A DNA stretch of 34,952 nt from Pseudomonadota bacterium. Lineage in GTDB: Bacteria; Pseudomonadota; Gammaproteobacteria; Burkholderiales; Rhodocyclaceae. The stretch's first letter is position 1; each line of letters starts with the position of its first letter. This document shows, in pieces, positions 28,658 through 34,952 of this stretch. The stretch spans positions 1 through 34,952 of the forward strand of contig JAJZPJ010000004.1 in assembly GCA_021811225.1 (NCBI GenBank), read 5' to 3'. The notes below the pieces were generated by a model. That model made no database searches. It was not told the origin of the DNA and saw nothing but the letters and a program-made list of their open reading frames with translations. A program made the translations under genes and the position numbers.

Positions 28658-29581
28658 TCATCGAGGCTGGGGAACGCAACCCCGATCGCAGCCGGAGTGC
28701 TCGATCTGGAGCGTCGGATGGGCGATGTCGAAGCGCTGGTGCAGCGACTCGGCCAGCGCCGCGAAGAAGGCGTCGCCCGGATGTCCGGCCGGCATCACCA
28801 GATGCGCGGTGAGCGCGATCTCGGTGGTGCTCATCGCCCAGATATGAAGATCGTGCACCTCGCAGACGCCGGGTTGCTGTCGCAGCCAGGCATCGACGGC
28901 GGCGAAATCGACGCCCTCGGGCACGCCGTCGAAGAGCAGGTGCAGGGATTGGCGGAACAGGTTCCAGGTGCCGACGATGATGACCAGCGCGATAACGATG
29001 CTGGTCATCGGATCGAGCCAGAGCCAGCCGGCCCAGAGGTAGAGCGCGCCGGCGGCCACCACGCCGAGCGACACCAGGGCGTCGGCGGCCATGTGCAGGA
29101 AGGCGCCGCGGATGTTCATGTCGCTGGCGCGACCGGCCATGAACAGGGCCGCGGTGGCGCCATTGACCAAGACGCCGACGGCGGCCACGACCATCACGGT
29201 GACGCCGGCGATCGGCGTCGGAGACTGCAGGCGATGGACCGCCTCCCAGATCAAGGAACCCATGACCACCAACAGCAGGATGGCGTTGGCGAGGGCGGCC
29301 AGGATGGAGGCCCGCTGCCAGCCGTAGGTGTGCTGCTGGTCGGGAGGCAGGCGCCCGGCCAAGGCGGCTACCCAGGCCAGCGCCAGGCCGGCCACGTCGG
29401 AGAGATTGTGGCCGGCATCGGCCAGCAGCGCCAGGGAGGTCGCCCGCCAGCCGTAGAAGGCTTCGATCGCGACGAAAACGATATTGAGGGCGATGCCGAC
29501 GGCGAAGGCGCGGTCGAACGCGGCCGGGCTATGGGAATGGTGATGCGCATGATCGTGTGGCTCGGTGTCGGAGGGATTCAT
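28658..29581 (-). CDS. Cation diffusion facilitator, ZitB/CzcD-type metal exporter
   Basis: A proton-coupled exporter of Zn2+ and related divalent ions in the inner membrane. The 307-residue protein begins with a His-rich stretch (HDHAHHHSH at residues 10-17), then six membrane helices. The metal site is in LLADAGHNLSD (Asp55, His58, Asp62) and HMAADALVSLG. The C-terminal cytosolic domain has the usual VHDLHIWAM. The HxxxD arrangement fits zinc-type specificity. The track's longer ORF from 29797 runs through noncoding sequence; the ATG at 29581 gives the family start. The stop overlaps an ATG as ATGA, linking it to the ATPase gene downstream. Confidence 0.93.
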   Translation of the reverse strand: MNPSDTEPHDHAHHHSHSPAAFDRAFAVGIALNIVFVAIEAFYGWRATSLALLADAGHNLSDVAGLALAWVAALAGRLPPDQQHTYGWQRASILAALANAILLLVVMGSLIWEAVHRLQSPTPIAGVTVMVVAAVGVLVNGATAALFMAGRASDMNIRGAFLHMAADALVSLGVVAAGALYLWAGWLWLDPMTSIVIALVIIVGTWNLFRQSLHLLFDGVPEGVDFAAVDAWLRQQPGVCEVHDLHIWAMSTTEIALTAHLVMPAGHPGDAFFAALAESLHQRFDIAHPTLQIEHSGCDRGCVPQPR

Positions 29582-29595
29582 CGCAGCGTCTTCAG

Positions 29596-29638
29596 AAAAA
29601 CCCGGCCGGTGCCAGGGAGATGGTGAAACAGCGGCCGG
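29596..29638 (-). terminator. Putative intrinsic terminator ahead of the CDF gene
   Basis: On the minus strand CCGGCCG and CGGCCGG pair across a 23-base loop, followed by G and five T. It lies between the small secreted protein gene and the CDF gene, so it could separate the two transcripts or limit read-through into the exporter genes. The loop is long, which lowers confidence. Confidence 0.35.
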
Positions 29639-29670
29639 GGAGGCCGGCGCCGATCGCGCCGACAGGAATA

Positions 29671-30027
29671 TTACTTGAAGAAACCGCGCGCCTTCATTTT
29701 GCCGCAAGCATTCCGGCGCGGCCCCCGCAGGGTCTTGCCTCGCTCCTTGGCGCGCGCCGCCATGGCCTGGTGCTGCTCGTCCTGCAGGGCCTTGCACTCG
29801 TCGTAGCTCTTGGCGGCGAGCATCTTGTCGTGGTAGGCGCTGCGCTCCTCGGCGCTCATCAGGCTCCAGCCGGGAGTGTTGTCCTTGTTGAAAGTGTAGC
29901 GCAGCGCTCTACCGTTGCCCATCCCTGCGCCCATACCCGCGCCCATACCCGGACCGGCTTGCGCGAAGACCGGAGAGGCGACGGCTGCGCCGAGGAATGC
30001 CACGAGTGCGATGTGCGTGAGCTTCAT
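29671..30027 (-). CDS. Small secreted protein of unknown function, Met/Gly-rich N-terminus
   Basis: A 118-residue precursor. The signal peptide is MKLTHIALVAFLGAAVASPV followed by FAQ. The mature protein starts with a flexible GPGMGAGMGAGMGNG stretch, then a helical domain (MSAEERSAYHDKMLAAKSYD, ECKALQDEQHQAMAARAKER) and a basic C-terminus with a second Cys (NACGKMKARGFF). The two Cys may form a disulfide in the periplasm. I recall similar unnamed proteins near metal genes in betaproteobacteria but cannot verify that here. AAGGAG precedes the ATG, and a -10 box and a 12-bp palindrome lie upstream, so it has its own promoter. Metal binding by the Met-rich part is only a guess. Confidence 0.75.
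   Translation of the reverse strand: MKLTHIALVAFLGAAVASPVFAQAGPGMGAGMGAGMGNGRALRYTFNKDNTPGWSLMSAEERSAYHDKMLAAKSYDECKALQDEQHQAMAARAKERGKTLRGPRRNACGKMKARGFFK
29927..29950 (-). repeat. 12-bp tandem repeat encoding GMGA units
   Basis: GCGCCCATACCC occurs twice in tandem on the plus strand within the gene for the small secreted protein, encoding repeats of Gly-Met-Gly-Ala just after the signal peptide. The frame is preserved, so repeat number may differ between strains. Confidence 0.8.
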
Positions 30028-30048
30028 GATCGACTCCTTTCAGATTGA

Positions 30049-30072
30049 GGGGATATCCCCGGCGAGATTATA
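30049..30072 (-). promoter_or_regulatory. -10 box plus 12-bp palindrome upstream of the small secreted protein
   Basis: On the minus strand TATAAT (30072-30067) is followed by GGGGATATCCCC (30060-30049), a perfect palindrome located about where transcription would start. No -35 box matches at the normal distance; a TTGAAA is only 12 bp upstream. A palindrome at the start point is a typical place for a repressor or for an activator that corrects promoter spacing. The boxes are seen; the regulator is unknown. Confidence 0.4.
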
Positions 30073-30107
30073 TCCCGTCGGCATTTTCAACATGCCCCGC
30101 CAAAAGT

Positions 30108-30338
30108 TCACAGCCAGCTCTCGACCTTGGCGCGCGCGGGCACGCCGCCGGCATGCACCACCTTGCCGTCGATCACCACGCCGGGCGTGGACATCACGCC
30201 GTAACTCATGATCAGCTTCAGGTCTTCGATCTTTTCGAGCACTACTTCGACACCCTTGGCCCGCGCCGCGCTCTCGATCAACTTGAGCGTATTCCGGCAG
30301 TTGGCGCAGCCGGTGCCGAGCACCTTGATGGTTTTCAT
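30108..30338 (-). CDS. Thioredoxin-like small redox protein (CxxC)
   Basis: A 76-residue cytosolic protein with the thioredoxin/glutaredoxin-like fold. It starts MKTIKVLGTGCANCRNTLKL, with the redox pair Cys11 and Cys14, and has the cis-Pro segment MSTPGVVIDGKVVHAGG. It belongs to the small 'redox-active disulfide protein 2' group, commonly encoded beside DUF318 permeases and ArsR regulators, as here. It may supply electrons to, or pass a metalloid thiol complex to, the permease; this is inference. A CGGAG lies 8 bp before the ATG, and it follows the permease by 22 bp. Confidence 0.88.
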   Translation of the reverse strand: MKTIKVLGTGCANCRNTLKLIESAARAKGVEVVLEKIEDLKLIMSYGVMSTPGVVIDGKVVHAGGVPARAKVESWL

Positions 30339-30360
30339 GGTGATCTCCGTGAACGCGTTG

Positions 30361-31425
30361 TTACAGGACGGCGTTGAAGACGTAGCCGACGATCAGGATG
30401 CCGACCGCGACGACGCCGGCGAAAACGGCGATCAGCCTGGGCTTCAGCACCTTGCGCAGGATGATCATTTCCGGAGCGGAGAGCGCGATCACGCTCATCA
30501 TGAAGGCGAGCACGGTGCCCAGCGCTGCGCCCTTGCCGAGCAGCGCCTGGACGATAGGAATCACGCCCGCGGCGTTGGTGTACATCGGCACGCCGATCGC
30601 CACTGCCACCGGCACCGACCACCAGGGAGCGTTCTTGCCCATGATCGAGGCCATGAAGTCCTGCGGCACGTAGCCGTGGATGGCGGCGCCCAGGGCGATG
30701 CCGACGATGAGGTAGGGCCAGACCTTGCCGACGATCTCCTTGATGTGATCGACGCCGGCGTCGATGCGCTCGGCCCAGCTCGGTGCCTCGGCGGCGTAAT
30801 CCGCGGGGCTCGCCGGGGCCGCGCTGCCCGCCTGGATCTCGCGCACCCAGTCTTCGAGATAGTGCTCCATGCCCAGCTTGCCGATCACCAGGCCGGAGAC
30901 GATCGCCACCGCGAGGCCGAGGCCGAGATAGAGCTCGGCCACCTGCCAGCCGAACATCCCGAACAGCAGCGCCAGCGCGACTTCATTGACCATCGGCGCG
31001 GAGATCAGGAAGGAGAAGGTCACGCCCAGCGGCACGCCGGCCGAGAGAAAGCCGATGAACAGCGGCACCGCCGAGCAGGAACAGAAGGGCGTGACGATGC
31101 CGAGAGTCGCCGCCATGACGTTGCCCACGCCCAGCCGTTTGCCGGAGAGCAGCGCGCGGGTGCGCTCGGGCGCGACGAAGGTGTGCACCACCCCCATGAC
31201 GAAGACGATCAGGGTGAGCAGCAGCAATACCTTGGGGGTGTCGTAGAAGAAGAACTGCAGCGCCTCGCCCAGATGGGTCTGCGGGGAGAGGCCCAGTCCG
31301 GCGACCAGTGCGTCGGCGAGCGGAATCAGGCTGGCGTAGGCCAGCACCCAGGCGGCAAGGCCGAGCGCCAGCCAGCCCCAGGGAGCGCGGCGGGGGATGT
31401 TCGTCGTGTCGGTCAGCGTGTTCAT
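30361..31425 (-). CDS. DUF318/ArsP-like permease
   Basis: An inner-membrane permease of 354 residues with about eight to ten hydrophobic segments and one cytosolic loop (around AGSAAPASPADYAAEAPSWA). The conserved motif TPFCSCSAVPLFIGF carries Cys115 and Cys117. Relatives include ArsP, which exports trivalent organoarsenicals, but many family members have no known substrate. A strong AAGGAG precedes the ATG. It lies 22 bp after arsR and 22 bp before the thioredoxin-like gene, forming a three-gene operon. Confidence 0.9.
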   Translation of the reverse strand: MNTLTDTTNIPRRAPWGWLALGLAAWVLAYASLIPLADALVAGLGLSPQTHLGEALQFFFYDTPKVLLLLTLIVFVMGVVHTFVAPERTRALLSGKRLGVGNVMAATLGIVTPFCSCSAVPLFIGFLSAGVPLGVTFSFLISAPMVNEVALALLFGMFGWQVAELYLGLGLAVAIVSGLVIGKLGMEHYLEDWVREIQAGSAAPASPADYAAEAPSWAERIDAGVDHIKEIVGKVWPYLIVGIALGAAIHGYVPQDFMASIMGKNAPWWSVPVAVAIGVPMYTNAAGVIPIVQALLGKGAALGTVLAFMMSVIALSAPEMIILRKVLKPRLIAVFAGVVAVGILIVGYVFNAVL

Positions 31426-31447
31426 GGGGCTCCTTCGCTCGGTGGGA

Positions 31448-31786
31448 TCAGGCGGCGGAGCGCCCAGGGCGGCCGGCCATGGCTCTCAGGCGCTTGAGGT
31501 CGGTCTTGAGTTCGGGCACGGCGCCTGCGGACAGAGCCTCCAGCAGCGAGGTCGCCCAGCGCGGCAGCGAGGCGGCCAGGCGGTAGTGCATCCAGGTGCC
31601 CTCGCGGCGCGGCGTCACCAGTCCGGCGTCCTTCAGTACGCCGAGGTGGCGCGAGATCTTCGGCTGGGTCTCGTCCAGCGCGGCGGTCAGCTCGCAGACG
31701 CACAGCTCGCCCCGATCGGCCAGCAGGGCGAGGATGCGGCGTCGGGTCGCATCGACCAGTACGTCGAATAGCGCTTGGGTGTCCAT
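31448..31786 (-). CDS. arsR: ArsR/SmtB-family metalloregulatory repressor
   Basis: A winged-helix repressor that releases DNA when it binds metal or metalloid ions. The 112-residue protein has ELCVCEL at residues 28-34, the paired cysteines Cys29 and Cys31 that bind As(III)/Sb(III)-type ligands in the first helix of the reading motif, then the recognition helix (QPKISRHLGVLKDAGLV) and the wing REGTWMHYRL. I chose the ATG at 31786. The track's start (TTG at 31822) is the -35 box of the promoter, so it cannot be translated from that mRNA. The gene is the first of the arsR-permease-thioredoxin operon. Confidence 0.93.
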   Translation of the reverse strand: MDTQALFDVLVDATRRRILALLADRGELCVCELTAALDETQPKISRHLGVLKDAGLVTPRREGTWMHYRLAASLPRWATSLLEALSAGAVPELKTDLKRLRAMAGRPGRSAA

Positions 31787-31792
31787 GCCGGC

Positions 31793-31822
31793 AATATATT
31801 CCTGTCGGCGTATATACGTCAA
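31793..31822 (-). promoter_or_regulatory. arsR promoter with built-in operator candidate, near-leaderless
   Basis: On the minus strand TTGACG (31822-31817) and TATATT (31798-31793) are 18 bp apart. Start 6-7 bp downstream falls on or next to the arsR ATG, so the mRNA is leaderless or nearly so. The spacer begins with the palindrome CGTATATACG and ends in a second AT block at the -10 box, a plausible site for self-repression by ArsR. The boxes and palindrome are seen; binding is inference. Confidence 0.6.
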
Positions 31823-31865
31823 GCGTAATGTTTAGAACGGCCGGCGGCTGGCGCGCTGGAGTCTT

Positions 31866-31882
31866 GCCCGCTTCGGGCTTTT
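31866..31882 (+). terminator. Short intrinsic-terminator-like hairpin upstream of guaB
   Basis: GCCCG-ctt-CGGGC followed by TTTT lies in the 184-bp arsR/guaB divergent region, reading toward guaB. No plus-strand gene is present upstream to need a terminator, so it may be left over from a gene that was once there, or it may insulate guaB from antisense transcripts of the metal block. The stem is only 5 bp. Confidence 0.3.
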
Positions 31883-31940
31883 ATGGCGAGCCCGAGGCCC
31901 CGATTACCAGCGGCTACAGGGTGTTACCGGGCTTTTGGGG

Positions 31941-31946
31941 TAGAAT
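31941..31946 (+). promoter_or_regulatory. Putative -10 box of guaB
   Basis: GGGGTAGAATACG gives a TAGAAT 24 bp before the guaB ATG, matching the form of the boxes ahead of ratA and map. No clear -35 hexamer is found at the proper spacing. Confidence 0.4.
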
Positions 31947-31967
31947 ACGCTTTTGCACGAAAGATAG

Positions 31968-33431
<1,464 letters not shown>

Positions 33432-33435
33432 TTCC

Positions 33436-34952
<1,517 letters not shown>

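Noticed and set aside
31787-31822. Upstream extension of ArsR by 12 residues
   Set aside because: The start codon TTG is the -35 hexamer of the promoter, so it would not be in the mRNA.

Overview
The window is a high-GC chromosome segment from a betaproteobacterium, most likely of the Rhodocyclales or a near relative. The evidence is the gene order glnD/map // rpsB-tsf-pyrH-frr-uppS-cdsA-dxr-rseP-bamA-skp-lpxD-fabZ-lpxA-lpxB-rnhB, with trmH-like, ppsR/ppsA, nfeD/SPFH, smpB/ratA/rnfH and guaB-guaA close by. The protein sequences are also typical of that class. No tRNA, rRNA or CRISPR array was seen. Almost every base from 625 to the right edge is accounted for by recognisable genes, often separated by only a few bases or overlapping as ATGA.

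Layout. (1) 1-620 is a disturbed, lower-GC left edge. It holds the tail of an IS4-like transposase, about 400 bp with no convincing gene, and a short C-terminal remnant of an unrecognised gene running into the 3' end of glnD. (2) 625-4010 (minus) is map-glnD: N-terminal methionine removal and the PII uridylylation switch. (3) 4076-19687 (plus) is one long, tightly packed run from a good promoter upstream of rpsB. It covers translation (S2, EF-Ts, RRF), UMP kinase, undecaprenyl and phospholipid precursors (uppS, cdsA), isoprenoids (dxr), envelope proteolysis and outer-membrane assembly (rseP, bamA, skp), and lipid A synthesis (lpxD, fabZ, lpxA, lpxB). It ends with rnhB, a CopD-like membrane protein and an rRNA/tRNA methyltransferase. 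(4) 19690-22977 is the divergent pair ppsR/ppsA (PEP synthase and its regulatory kinase/phosphorylase). (5) 22970-24315 is the NfeD/SPFH membrane pair. (6) 24335-26022 holds smpB, ratA, rnfH and a DUF4124 protein. (7) 26041-31786 (minus) is a block of metal/metalloid handling genes: arsR-type regulator, DUF318/ArsP-like permease, small CxxC thioredoxin-like protein, a small secreted protein of unknown function, a CDF zinc-type exporter and a P-type cation ATPase. (8) 31971 to the end is guaB-guaA for GMP synthesis; guaA runs off the window.

Most of the window is conserved housekeeping DNA. The accessory parts are the left edge and the metal block, which looks inserted between DUF4124 and guaB. 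No clearly new biological system is evident. The best leads are the organisation of the metal block (a near-leaderless, probably autoregulated arsR promoter, an unknown Met/Gly-rich secreted protein with its own promoter and palindrome, and an odd N-terminus of the ATPase), the bidirectional smpB/ratA promoter, and a strong hairpin between rpsB and tsf.
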